Part shown: one piece after another, positions 7,298 through 15,167 of the stretch
How the letters are laid out: every line of letters starts with the position of its first letter
Position numbering within the stretch: position 1 is the stretch's first letter
NCBI GenBank assembly: GCA_031373785.1
Contig: JANMNE010000314.1
Coordinates: 1 to 20,834, forward strand
Direction: 5' to 3'
Origin: JAENVT01 sp031373785
Lineage (GTDB): Bacteria > Actinomycetota > Acidimicrobiia > Acidimicrobiales > Ilumatobacteraceae
Length of the DNA stretch: 20,834 nt
Program-made: the position numbers and the translations under genes
Notes under the pieces: generated by a model
Seen by the model: only the letters and a program-made list of their open reading frames with translations
Databases searched by the model: none
Told to the model about the DNA's origin: nothing

Positions 7298-7552
7298 GCA
7301 ACTGCAACCCCGTCCGCGACACCGAACCCAGATGCGATGAAGTTCACGCTCGACACGCGTCTCGAGGCGATGTTCAACGCGATGAACGCCGCCGACGCCG
7401 CATCGATCCCCTTTGCTGCCGACGTGTTCGCGGCAGGCGGGGTGTCCTCGGTGTTCGGCGTCAACGATTTCGTCACCGTCACGCGCCAACCAGGCGCAGA
7501 GTGGGAGCCGATCATCGCCGCGGTGCAGACGGCAGCTCAGACCTACCTCTAG
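7295..7552 (+). CDS. Stand-alone NifU N-terminal (Nfu_N) domain protein
   Basis: An 85-residue protein matching the Nfu/NifU N-terminal domain: ATPNPDAMKFTLD near the start, then FAADVFAAGGVSSVFGVNDFVTVTRQPGAEWEPIIAAV. This domain accompanies the CxxC Fe-S scaffold domain in Nfu proteins. Here there is no cysteine at all, so the protein cannot itself bind a cluster as a scaffold. It may act as a partner or carry another role. The frame is open upstream to about 6842, but that overlaps the zinc-ribbon gene, and the family's start motif begins right after the GTG at 7295. The gene is divergent from the zinc-ribbon gene, 60 bases away. Domain assignment is good; function is uncertain. Confidence 0.85.
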   Translation: MATATPSATPNPDAMKFTLDTRLEAMFNAMNAADAASIPFAADVFAAGGVSSVFGVNDFVTVTRQPGAEWEPIIAAVQTAAQTYL

Positions 7553-7619
7553 GAGTCGTGCGCTGCCAATCCGGTGAGAAGGGGTACTACGGCTCTGTTG
7601 TCGCGGGCTGCGGACCCCG

Positions 7620-9095
7620 ATGATGGACCCCGTGACCACCGTCGTGCATCGCGGCGTCGTGCCGCAGATCCGTGAAGTCGCCGGACCGACACCCGATCGA
7701 CCCGACCACCACTTCCCCACCCATCTCAATGCGTCCGACACATTGATGTGGACCATCGAACGCGATCCGTGCCTACGCAGCACGATCGTCGCCGTGTCGT
7801 TGATGGACCGCAGTCCAGACTGGGATCGACTCCGGGCCCGCATCGTCAGCGCGTGCGATCTCATCCCGCGGTTGCGCCAACACGTCGAGATGGTCCCGTT
7901 CCGTCTCGGGCTGCCCCGTTGGGAGGTCGACGAATTCTTCGACGTCGACTACCACCTGCGGCGCACTCTGGCGCCGGCGCCCGGCGACCTTCGATCGGTG
8001 TTGGACATCGCCGCGTTGATGGCGATGACCGCCTTCGACAAGGATCGGCCGCTCTGGGAGTTCACCCTCGTCGAGGGGTTGGACGGTGGCCGAGCCGCGT
8101 TCATCCAGAAGGTGCACCACTCGGTCACCGACGGCGTCGGAGGCGTGAAGCTGGCGAAGGTCCTGCTCGACGAGACCCGGCGCACGCCCGCGGTCAGCGC
8201 CACGCCACGCGTTGCCGGTCATACGCCTCGAGGTGGGTTGGCCGCTGTCGCCGAATCGTTGGCAGATGACGCTCGTGCACTCCTCGAGATCTCGGCCCGT
8301 GGCGCTCGTTCGCTGCCCGGCATTTCCGGCCGAGCAATCATGAACCCCGGCAGGCAGGCGATGTCGTTGTCTCGACAGATGCGCTCCATCGCCAAGCTGC
8401 TCGCGCCGGTGACGAAGGCGCGATCGCCGATCATGACGCAACGCGGCTTGTCGCGGCGGTTCGACTCGTTCGACGTGCGGATCGAGGAAATGATGGCGGC
8501 CGCCCACGCGGCGGACAGCTCCCTCAACGACGCATTCCTCGCCGGTGTCGCAGGCGGCATGCGCCGGTACCACGAACGACACGGTGCTCCCGTCGACGCG
8601 CTTCGCGTCACGATGCCCATCAACTTGCGGCGCGCCGGCGACCCGCCAGGGAGCAACCGCTTCACACCCGCACGCTTCACCCTGCCGGTCGGGACCGTCG
8701 ATGCCCGCGACCGGATGCTCCAACTCGGCCTCCTGGCACGGGGTTGGCGCAAGGAGCCTTCGTTGCCCATGACCGACGTGATTGCCGCAGCGCTGATACG
8801 CCTGCCCGCTGTCGCGGCGACATCGATCCTCGGCTCGATGCTGAAGGCAATCGACTTCGTCGCCACCAACGTGCCGGGTCCCCGACATCGCACGTATCTG
8901 GCCGGTGCCGAGGTCGTCCGTGAATACGCATTCGCTCCCGCCTCCGGTGCTGCGTTCAGCGTCGCCTTGATGTCGCATGTCGACCACTGCTGCATCGGCA
9001 TCAACGCCGACATCTCAGCAGTCCCCGACCCCGAGATCTTGACCGCCTGCGTGGTCGAAGGCTTCGAGGAAGTTCTCGCAATCGGAAGGAAATGA
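7620..9095 (+). CDS. WS/DGAT-family O-acyltransferase (first of a tandem pair)
   Basis: A 491-residue wax ester synthase/diacylglycerol acyltransferase-type enzyme, which transfers a fatty acyl group from acyl-CoA to an alcohol or glycerolipid at the inner face of the membrane. The catalytic motif HHSVTDG (166-172) is intact; His167 is the expected base. Family landmarks follow: PLWEFTLVEGL (144-154), SLNDAFLAGV (301-310) and TNVPGP (416-421). Compared with its neighbour, it carries an N-terminal extension of about 35 residues before ASDTLMWTIERD. The start has two adjacent ATGs at 7620 and 7623 with no clear Shine-Dalgarno. It is the first gene of a four-gene operon and its stop lies 2 bases before, or overlaps, the next start. 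Wax ester, triacylglycerol or another ester could be the product. Confidence 0.93.
   Translation: MMDPVTTVVHRGVVPQIREVAGPTPDRPDHHFPTHLNASDTLMWTIERDPCLRSTIVAVSLMDRSPDWDRLRARIVSACDLIPRLRQHVEMVPFRLGLPRWEVDEFFDVDYHLRRTLAPAPGDLRSVLDIAALMAMTAFDKDRPLWEFTLVEGLDGGRAAFIQKVHHSVTDGVGGVKLAKVLLDETRRTPAVSATPRVAGHTPRGGLAAVAESLADDARALLEISARGARSLPGISGRAIMNPGRQAMSLSRQMRSIAKLLAPVTKARSPIMTQRGLSRRFDSFDVRIEEMMAAAHAADSSLNDAFLAGVAGGMRRYHERHGAPVDALRVTMPINLRRAGDPPGSNRFTPARFTLPVGTVDARDRMLQLGLLARGWRKEPSLPMTDVIAAALIRLPAVAATSILGSMLKAIDFVATNVPGPRHRTYLAGAEVVREYAFAPASGAAFSVALMSHVDHCCIGINADISAVPDPEILTACVVEGFEEVLAIGRK
9084..9090 (+). promoter_or_regulatory. Shine-Dalgarno deciding the second acyltransferase start
   Basis: GGAAGGA lies inside the end of the first acyltransferase gene. 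Three consecutive ATGs follow at 9092, 9095 and 9098. The spacings are 1, 4 and 7 bases, so the third ATG is the best start. Confidence 0.55.
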
Positions 9096-9097
9096 TG

Positions 9098-10528
9098 ATG
9101 TACCCGATGAGTCCGATCGATGCGCTGTTCCTGCACGCCGAGGATGGCGTCACGCACATGCACATCGGATCGTGCTCGATCTTCGCCGGCCCACCTCCCC
9201 ACATCGACGATCTCACCGCGTTGATCGAAAGCAAGCTGCCGCAGCTGACCCGGTATCGGCAGAAGGTCAGGTTCGTGCCGGCAGCGTTAGGACATCCGGT
9301 GTGGGTCGACGATCCGAACTTCCACCTCAGCTACCACGTCCGCCACTCGGCGCTGCCGTCCCCGGGCGACGAGCACGACCTCGAGAACCTGATGGGCAGG
9401 TTGATGTCGCAAGAGCTCGACCGTACGCGGCCGTTGTGGGAGGTGTGGATCGTCGAAGGACTGCCGGCCGACCGCTGGGCACTGATCTCCAAGGTGCATC
9501 ACTGCATGGTCGACGGGGTGTCGGGCACCGATCTGATGACGGTGCTGCTCGACACCGATCGAACCTCGACGACGCAGCCGGTCGAGCCGTGGAATCCCCC
9601 GGCGGAACCATCGGACACGATGTTGGCCTTGCACGCTCTCGGTCGGCTGGCGTCGAGCCCGGTGCGCCAACTGACGACCTGGCGATCCGCTGGGATGCAC
9701 CCGCGACAGGCCTGGAGCCAACTGAGCGACGTGGCCTCCGGCCTGCGTTCATTCGCCGGCCGCGTCCTCGCACAGAGCCGACCCATGTCGATCGACGGCG
9801 CCATCGGGTCGCATCGTCGATGGGCAGTCGGACGGTGCACCTTGGACGACGTAAAAGCAGTGCGCCGAGCCTTCGGTGGCTCGGTGAACGATGTCGTGAT
9901 GTCGGTGATCAGTGGCGCCTTCCGCACGATGTTGATCGAGCGCGGCGATCCGGTCGACGAGGTCGTGCTGCGGTCACTCGTTCCCGTGTCGGTCCGACCT
10001 CCCGATGACCACACGTCGAACAACCAAGTGTCCCTGATCGTCGCCGAGCTCCCGGTCGGGATCGAGGACCCCGTCAAACGCCTCGAGGCGATGCATCAGC
10101 AAATGGCCGCGCTGAAAGCCTCGCATCAGGTGACGGCCGGCGAGGCCGCCCTCGCCGGGGCAGCATTCATCCCCCCGGTGCTGTTTGCACTCGGCGCCCG
10201 TGCGGCAATGGCCATGCTGCGCAACGTCCCCCAACGGGTCGTGAACACGGTGACCACCAACGTGCCAGGACCGCAGTTTCCGCTCTATGCCCTGGGCCGC
10301 GAGATGCTCGAATACCTCCCGTTCGTACCACTGAGCGAAGGCGTGCCCATCGGCGTGGCCATCTTGTCGTACAACGGGCACCTGTCGTTCGGGATCACCG
10401 GCGACTACGACACCATCCCTGACGTGCACGCGATGGCACAACGAATCGAGGCCGAAATGACCGATCTGCGCAAGCGAGCCGACCGACAGACAATTGCGGT
10501 CTCGCGTCGGGAAGTGTTGGCACCATGA
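9098..10528 (+). CDS. WS/DGAT-family O-acyltransferase (second of a tandem pair)
   Basis: A 476-residue WS/DGAT-type acyltransferase beginning MYPMSPIDALFLHAED, the usual N-terminus of the family. The catalytic motif is HHCMVDG (134-140), with PLWEVWIVEGL (112-122), SVNDVVMSVISGAFR (262-276) and TNVPGP (387-392). All the residues expected for activity are visible. It differs clearly from the upstream paralogue in the variable motif positions and lacks its N-terminal extension, so the two may use different acceptors or acyl chains, or may act together. An upstream ATG at 9092 would overlap the previous stop by 4 bases (ATGA), but ribosome-site spacing favours 9098. Its stop overlaps the exporter start by 4 bases, indicating translational coupling. 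Confidence 0.93.
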   Translation: MYPMSPIDALFLHAEDGVTHMHIGSCSIFAGPPPHIDDLTALIESKLPQLTRYRQKVRFVPAALGHPVWVDDPNFHLSYHVRHSALPSPGDEHDLENLMGRLMSQELDRTRPLWEVWIVEGLPADRWALISKVHHCMVDGVSGTDLMTVLLDTDRTSTTQPVEPWNPPAEPSDTMLALHALGRLASSPVRQLTTWRSAGMHPRQAWSQLSDVASGLRSFAGRVLAQSRPMSIDGAIGSHRRWAVGRCTLDDVKAVRRAFGGSVNDVVMSVISGAFRTMLIERGDPVDEVVLRSLVPVSVRPPDDHTSNNQVSLIVAELPVGIEDPVKRLEAMHQQMAALKASHQVTAGEAALAGAAFIPPVLFALGARAAMAMLRNVPQRVVNTVTTNVPGPQFPLYALGREMLEYLPFVPLSEGVPIGVAILSYNGHLSFGITGDYDTIPDVHAMAQRIEAEMTDLRKRADRQTIAVSRREVLAP

Positions 10529-13458
10529 CCGAGTTCTGGAACAAGATGGGGCGGCTGATCAGCAGGCGTACCGCAGCAACACTGACGATCGTCGTGCTGG
10601 TCACGCTCGGGATGGGGTTCGGCTTGCAGCGCCTGGACTTCGCCACGGGGCAGGACAGCTACATCGACCCCGCGTCGCAGGTGGCCAAGGACAACAAGGA
10701 CTACCAGAGCCTGTTCGGCGGCGAGAACATGGTCGTGCTGTTCACGGTCGACGAGGGCAAGTCGGTCGTCGATCTGTTCACGACGGACAACATCACCCAG
10801 TTCAACGACATCGAGGCGAAGATGAAGGCGAGCGACGTCGTCGCGTCAGTCGTTTCGCCGTTGACATTGCTGCAGTGGACACACGACCTCATCACCAAAG
10901 GCGTCGCCAGCGAGATCATCGCCCGCACGATCGAGCGTGACACCGACACGGCCACTCAAGCAATTCGTCAGCAGGACGCGGTGATTACAACACTTCGGCT
11001 CGGAGCAGCCGGTCAGCAGACCATGGACAACCCCGACTGGGTGAAGTTCCTCGTGTTCGGCAACGACGGCTACACCATCGATGCCGACAAGAAGTTGGTT
11101 GCCCCACCCGACAGCAGCCTGCTCGTGCGCAAGCCACTGCAGGCGTTCATCCCCGACGCTCACCACGCGGTGCTCGCCGCAGTCCTCGTCGGCAACGCGC
11201 CCCTCGATCAACTGGCAAAGGGCTCGTCCGCAGTGCAGGACGCACTCAGCGGCCACACCTTCGCCAATGCCACCGTGACGATCACCGGGACCCCGACGTT
11301 CCTGACCGACATCAACAACTACCTCCAGGGCGGCATGTTGATTCTCGGAGGCATCGCCGTGCTCGTGATGATGGTGATCCTGCTCGTCGCCTTCAAGGTT
11401 CGCTGGCGGCTGCTGCCACTCGTCGGCATGGTCGTTGGCATCGTCTGGGGGTTCGGGGCGTTCGGGTTCACCGGCACCAAACTCTCGCTCGTCACGATCG
11501 CAGGGCTTCCGATCCTCATCGGTCTCGGCATCGAGTTCGCCATTCAGATCCAGAACCGCATCGAGGAGGAGCGTTCCCTCGAGCTCGCCGACAACCCGTT
11601 CGAAGTGACCCTGCGGCGGATGGGCCCACCATTGCTGGCAGCGACGATTGCGGCGGTCATCGCCTTCTTGACCGTGAAGATCTCGAAGGTCCCGATGGTG
11701 CAGGACTTCGGTGTGCTGCTGTCGATCGGCATCGTCGCCCTGCTGATTGCCGGCGTCGTGATCCCGACCACGATCATCGGCTCGCGCGAGCGTCGTTCGC
11801 CGACCACCGAGCAGCCCGTCGAGAGCTGGGTGGAGACAACCGTCGGCCGCCTGGGCAGTCTGCCTCGGTTCACCGTGCTGCCGCTGGTCTTGGTTGCCAT
11901 CGCCCTCCCCGTGCTCGGCCTGGTGCTGGAGAGCGGCTCGAAGATCGAGAGCGATCCGATCAACTGGGCGAACCAGTCGAGCACATCGATCAAGAACGCC
12001 CGAACGCTGGAGAAGGAGACCGGCTTCGCGACGACCCTTGGCGTGTTCGTGAAGACCGATCCTGCTGTACCCAATGGCGTATTCACCGACCAGATGGGTG
12101 CCTTCGTCTTCGATCTCGTCGGACGGGCGACGACCGAGAACAAGGAACTGGCCGGCGCCTCGAGCCTGGCGACCACGGTCGGTTGGCTCGCCGAGGTTCC
12201 GGGCACCACGTCACTCCCACCGACCGGCCTCGACATGTTGCAGGCCTACAACAGTGCCCCCGACGCACTGCGCACGCTGTTGGTCGCCGACGACGGCAAA
12301 GCGACACAGGTCCTGTTCCAGGTCGGTCCGTCCGGGCTCGAAGAGCGCGCTGTGGTGCTCGACAAGATGCGCGCGGCGATCGCTGACCCCGGCGACGGGG
12401 GACTGTTGCCGGCGCAGGCGTCGGCCACCACCGGCGGATTGGCCGTGGTTGGTGTCGGCCTGCTCGAGAACATCACCGCCAATCGCGCACAGCTCACGAT
12501 CGCGGCGCTGTTGCTGGTCGGTGCGTTCGTCGTGCTGCGCTACCGCGACCTCGCTCGCGGGCTGTTGACCATGATTCCCGTCCTCGTCGCCGTGGGCACC
12601 TCCGCGGTATTGGTACGGGTGCTCGGAATCACCCTCAGCCCGCTCTCGACCGTCGGTGGTCCACTGGTTGTGGCCACGTGTGCGGAGTTCTCCGTGCTGT
12701 TGATCGCCAGATATGCGGAGGAACGCGACCGCGGCCTGGATCCTGACGTGAGCACGCAGATGGCGGCGCGGCGCACCGGGCGTGCGTTCTTCACATCGGC
12801 GCTGACGACGCTGGGTGGATTCGCTGTCCTGATGTTCTCGTCACTGCCGCTGCTTGCCGACTTCGGCACCGTGGTGACCATCAACATCGCCGTCGCGCTG
12901 CTGTCGGCGCTCGTCGTCGTGCCGCCGCTGGTCAAAGAAGCCGACCGACGTGGTCTGTTGCAAATGGGCACGGAAGTCGGCCACGAACAGGCCCGTCGCA
13001 AGGAGACTGCAACCGGTTGGATCGCCGGGGCGATGCTGGCCGTGGCCGGCCTCGTCGTCGTCGTGGTGTCGGTGCGCGACGACAAGCCGGCGGCCGCACA
13101 GGCCCTCTCGTCGCCGACGGCGGAGGCACCGGCAACGATCCCACCCCCGACGACCGCTCCCCCATCGACCACGTCACTTCCCCCCGGCGACACACTGCCC
13201 GCGGGCCCGACCGATCGACCAACCGGGCTCATCGCCGGCGTGTTCTACGACACCTTGGTCGGCGTCGGGGTGGATCCCGGCAAAGCCAGGTGCGCCGCCG
13301 ATGACCTGATCGCGACCACGTCGGAAGCCGACCTGCTGGCACTCGGCATCGCCAGCGTCCCTCGACCGGATGCCGTCAACGCCCTGCTCGATGCCTCGGC
13401 CAAGCGGTGCGGCGTCACTCAAGAACAGCTCGATGCCGCAGCTGCGGCGAGCGGTTAG
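10525..13458 (+). CDS. RND-superfamily (MmpL/HAE3-like) lipid exporter with extra C-terminal domain
   Basis: A 977-residue RND transporter, probably exporting a lipid across the cytoplasmic membrane by proton antiport. Hydrophobic segments are seen at about 17-36, 270-290, 297-315, 321-340, 369-387, 395-415, 450-468, 655-672, 679-698, 704-728, 756-774 and 780-802, with large extracytoplasmic loops at about 37-269 and 469-654. The halves are internal repeats: IEFAIQIQNRIEEER in segment 4 mirrors AEFSVLLIARYAEER in segment 10. Beyond the usual twelve segments there is a 13th (832-850), a Pro/Thr/Ser-rich linker (862-900) and a small domain (901-977) with Cys923 and Cys962. The start ATG overlaps the acyltransferase stop as ATGA, with GGGAAG 10 bases upstream. 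The context with acyltransferases and an acyl-CoA ligase argues for lipid export rather than drug efflux. Confidence 0.92.
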   Translation: MTEFWNKMGRLISRRTAATLTIVVLVTLGMGFGLQRLDFATGQDSYIDPASQVAKDNKDYQSLFGGENMVVLFTVDEGKSVVDLFTTDNITQFNDIEAKMKASDVVASVVSPLTLLQWTHDLITKGVASEIIARTIERDTDTATQAIRQQDAVITTLRLGAAGQQTMDNPDWVKFLVFGNDGYTIDADKKLVAPPDSSLLVRKPLQAFIPDAHHAVLAAVLVGNAPLDQLAKGSSAVQDALSGHTFANATVTITGTPTFLTDINNYLQGGMLILGGIAVLVMMVILLVAFKVRWRLLPLVGMVVGIVWGFGAFGFTGTKLSLVTIAGLPILIGLGIEFAIQIQNRIEEERSLELADNPFEVTLRRMGPPLLAATIAAVIAFLTVKISKVPMVQDFGVLLSIGIVALLIAGVVIPTTIIGSRERRSPTTEQPVESWVETTVGRLGSLPRFTVLPLVLVAIALPVLGLVLESGSKIESDPINWANQSSTSIKNARTLEKETGFATTLGVFVKTDPAVPNGVFTDQMGAFVFDLVGRATTENKELAGASSLATTVGWLAEVPGTTSLPPTGLDMLQAYNSAPDALRTLLVADDGKATQVLFQVGPSGLEERAVVLDKMRAAIADPGDGGLLPAQASATTGGLAVVGVGLLENITANRAQLTIAALLLVGAFVVLRYRDLARGLLTMIPVLVAVGTSAVLVRVLGITLSPLSTVGGPLVVATCAEFSVLLIARYAEERDRGLDPDVSTQMAARRTGRAFFTSALTTLGGFAVLMFSSLPLLADFGTVVTINIAVALLSALVVVPPLVKEADRRGLLQMGTEVGHEQARRKETATGWIAGAMLAVAGLVVVVVSVRDDKPAAAQALSSPTAEAPATIPPPTTAPPSTTSLPPGDTLPAGPTDRPTGLIAGVFYDTLVGVGVDPGKARCAADDLIATTSEADLLALGIASVPRPDAVNALLDASAKRCGVTQEQLDAAAAASG

Positions 13459-13466
13459 GAAACACA

Positions 13467-15035
13467 ATGAAAGAGCTCGTGTACCACCGTCAGTTCCTCC
13501 CCGCTCTCGAGCGGTGGCCCGACAGGGTTGCCTTTCACGACGGCACTTATCACGCCACGTTCCAGGAGCATGGCGATCGGGTGCTGCGGCTGGCCAACAG
13601 CATGCATCACCAACTCGGTCTGCAGCCCGACGATCGATTTGCGGTCATGTCGTGCAACAGCCACCGCTACCTCGAACTGTTTCACGCCGGCTTCTTGGGA
13701 GCCGGTGTGATCAACCCGCTCAACCTGCGCCTCGCCGGCCAGGAACTGCAGCACATCCTCCGCGATTCCGGCACGACGGTCGTCTTCGTCGACGAGGTCT
13801 TCGCCGACCACTTTGCCCGCAACATCGCCGAGGTCCGCTCCGAGCTACCGCTGCGTCACGTCGTGCTGATGGGCGACGCCGACCTGCCGCACGATGTCCG
13901 CTACGAAGACCTGATCGACGTGGGTGAGGCGATCGTGCCGCCAGAGCCCGAAGAAACGGCCCCCGTCGTGATGATGTACACCGGCGGCACGACGGGACGA
14001 GCGAAAGGCGTGCTGTTGGATCAGCGGGCCGAGATGCTGAACTTCTACCACATCGGTCTCGCCGTCGACTTCGGCGTGGAGCGGGTGTACTTGCATCAGA
14101 CCCCGATGTTCCACGCTGCGTCGATGGGTGGCATCTTGGGGATACCGGCAACTGGTGGCTCCTCGGTGTTCGTGCCGCTGTTCGAGGCAAAGCAGGTCAT
14201 GGAGGCCATCGAGCACTACCGCGTCGACTGGACCGTGATGGTGCCGACGATGATCGCGATGGTGCTGAACCACGCCGACTTCCAGCCGGGTCGTCTCGAG
14301 TCGCTGCGCGATCTGGTCTACGGAGCATCGCCGATGCCCGCGGCACTGCTCGATCGGATCATGACCACGTTCCCCGAGCTCAACCTCTCGCAGGGCTACG
14401 GCATGACCGAGTGCTCGTCGATCTTGACGTTCCTCACCGCCGCGGACCATCGCCGTGGCGGCCCGATCCTGCGTTCGGCAGGGCGACCGATGATCGGCGT
14501 CAACATCACCGTGCGCCGCAAGGACGACACCATGGCCGCGGCGGGCGAGAACGGTGAGATCTGCGCCCGCGGTGGCAACTTCATGCGCGAGTACTGGAAG
14601 CAGCCGGAACTCACCGAGGCCGCGTTCCGCGGTGGTTGGTATCGCACAGGCGACGCCGGTCACGTCGACGCGGAGGGGTATGTGTACCTCGTCGATCGGG
14701 TGAAGGACATGATCGTGACCGGAGGCGAGAACGTCTATTCGATCGAGGTCGAGAACGCCATTTCCTCGCATCCGGCTGTCGAGCAGGTTGCGGTCATCGG
14801 CATCCCGCATCCGGTGTGGGGCGAGCAGGTCCACGCCATCATCGTCATGCGGCCCGGTCTCTCGGTCACCGAGGAGGAGATCAAGGAGCACGCCAGGGCA
14901 TCGATCGCCGGCTACAAAGTCCCCAAGTCGGTCGAGTTCCGCACCGAACCGCTGCCGTTGTCGGGTGCGCTCAAGCCGTTGAAGCTCGAACTTCGCAAGC
15001 CCTACTGGGAGGGCCACGAGACGGCGGTCAGCTAA
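13467..15035 (+). CDS. Fatty-acyl-CoA synthetase / AMP-binding ligase (FadD-like)
   Basis: A 522-residue member of the ANL adenylate-forming family that activates a carboxylic acid with ATP and joins it to CoA. Motifs in order: the P-loop YTGGTTGRAKG (171-181), where the common form is TSGTTGxPKG; QGYGMTE (309-315); YRTGDAG (392-398); and VDRVKDMIVTGGENVYSIEVE (409-429). The terminal PLSGALKPLKLELRKPYW (497-514) keeps the catalytic lysine as Lys503, although the usual GK reads LK. The frame is open 60 bases upstream inside the exporter gene, but the ATG at 13467 has AGGA at a 6-base spacing and lies 8 bases after the exporter stop. As the last gene of the operon it probably supplies acyl-CoA to the two acyltransferases. 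Confidence 0.93.
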   Translation: MKELVYHRQFLPALERWPDRVAFHDGTYHATFQEHGDRVLRLANSMHHQLGLQPDDRFAVMSCNSHRYLELFHAGFLGAGVINPLNLRLAGQELQHILRDSGTTVVFVDEVFADHFARNIAEVRSELPLRHVVLMGDADLPHDVRYEDLIDVGEAIVPPEPEETAPVVMMYTGGTTGRAKGVLLDQRAEMLNFYHIGLAVDFGVERVYLHQTPMFHAASMGGILGIPATGGSSVFVPLFEAKQVMEAIEHYRVDWTVMVPTMIAMVLNHADFQPGRLESLRDLVYGASPMPAALLDRIMTTFPELNLSQGYGMTECSSILTFLTAADHRRGGPILRSAGRPMIGVNITVRRKDDTMAAAGENGEICARGGNFMREYWKQPELTEAAFRGGWYRTGDAGHVDAEGYVYLVDRVKDMIVTGGENVYSIEVENAISSHPAVEQVAVIGIPHPVWGEQVHAIIVMRPGLSVTEEEIKEHARASIAGYKVPKSVEFRTEPLPLSGALKPLKLELRKPYWEGHETAVS

Positions 15036-15069
15036 CTCGCGGACACCTGGCGGACATCTCAGATCGCCG

Positions 15070-15094
15070 GCTCGGGGCGCGCCGGTTCCCGAGC
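15070..15094 (+). terminator. Likely terminator of the lipid operon
   Basis: GCTCGGG (15070-15076) pairs perfectly with CCCGAGC (15088-15094) around an 11-base loop, 34 bases after the acyl-CoA synthetase stop. There is no T-run, as is often the case in GC-rich actinobacteria. The call rests on stem strength and position. Confidence 0.45.
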
Positions 15095-15097
15095 AGC

Positions 15098-15139
15098 TGT
15101 GTGTCGGATCTGACCTTGTGTCGCGACATCCGACTCACA
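15098..15139. repeat. Imperfect 12-bp inverted repeat with nested palindrome
   Basis: TGTGTGTCGGAT (15098-15109) and ATCCGACTCACA (15128-15139) match in 11 of 12 positions as an inverted repeat with an 18-base loop. The palindrome TGTCGCGACA (15119-15128) overlaps the loop and the first base of the right arm. It could be a second terminator, oriented to serve either strand. Confidence 0.5.
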
Positions 15140-15167
15140 CCTCATCGGTCGGCGTGCCTGCTCCAGC

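Noticed and set aside
7553..7619. A search for a promoter or Shine-Dalgarno of the lipid operon in the spacer before 7620
   Set aside because: TACTAC and a GAGAAGGGG stretch are present, but their spacing to the start codon does not fit either role, so no site is called.
7235..7864. N-terminal extension of the zinc-ribbon frame by 210 codons
   Set aside because: It runs antisense through the NifU-N gene and the start of the first acyltransferase, and the sequence is Arg/Ser-rich noise.
13845..15017. A 390-codon minus-strand open frame across the acyl-CoA synthetase
   Set aside because: The composition is His/Asp/Arg-rich as in typical antisense shadows, and the plus strand has all ANL motifs.
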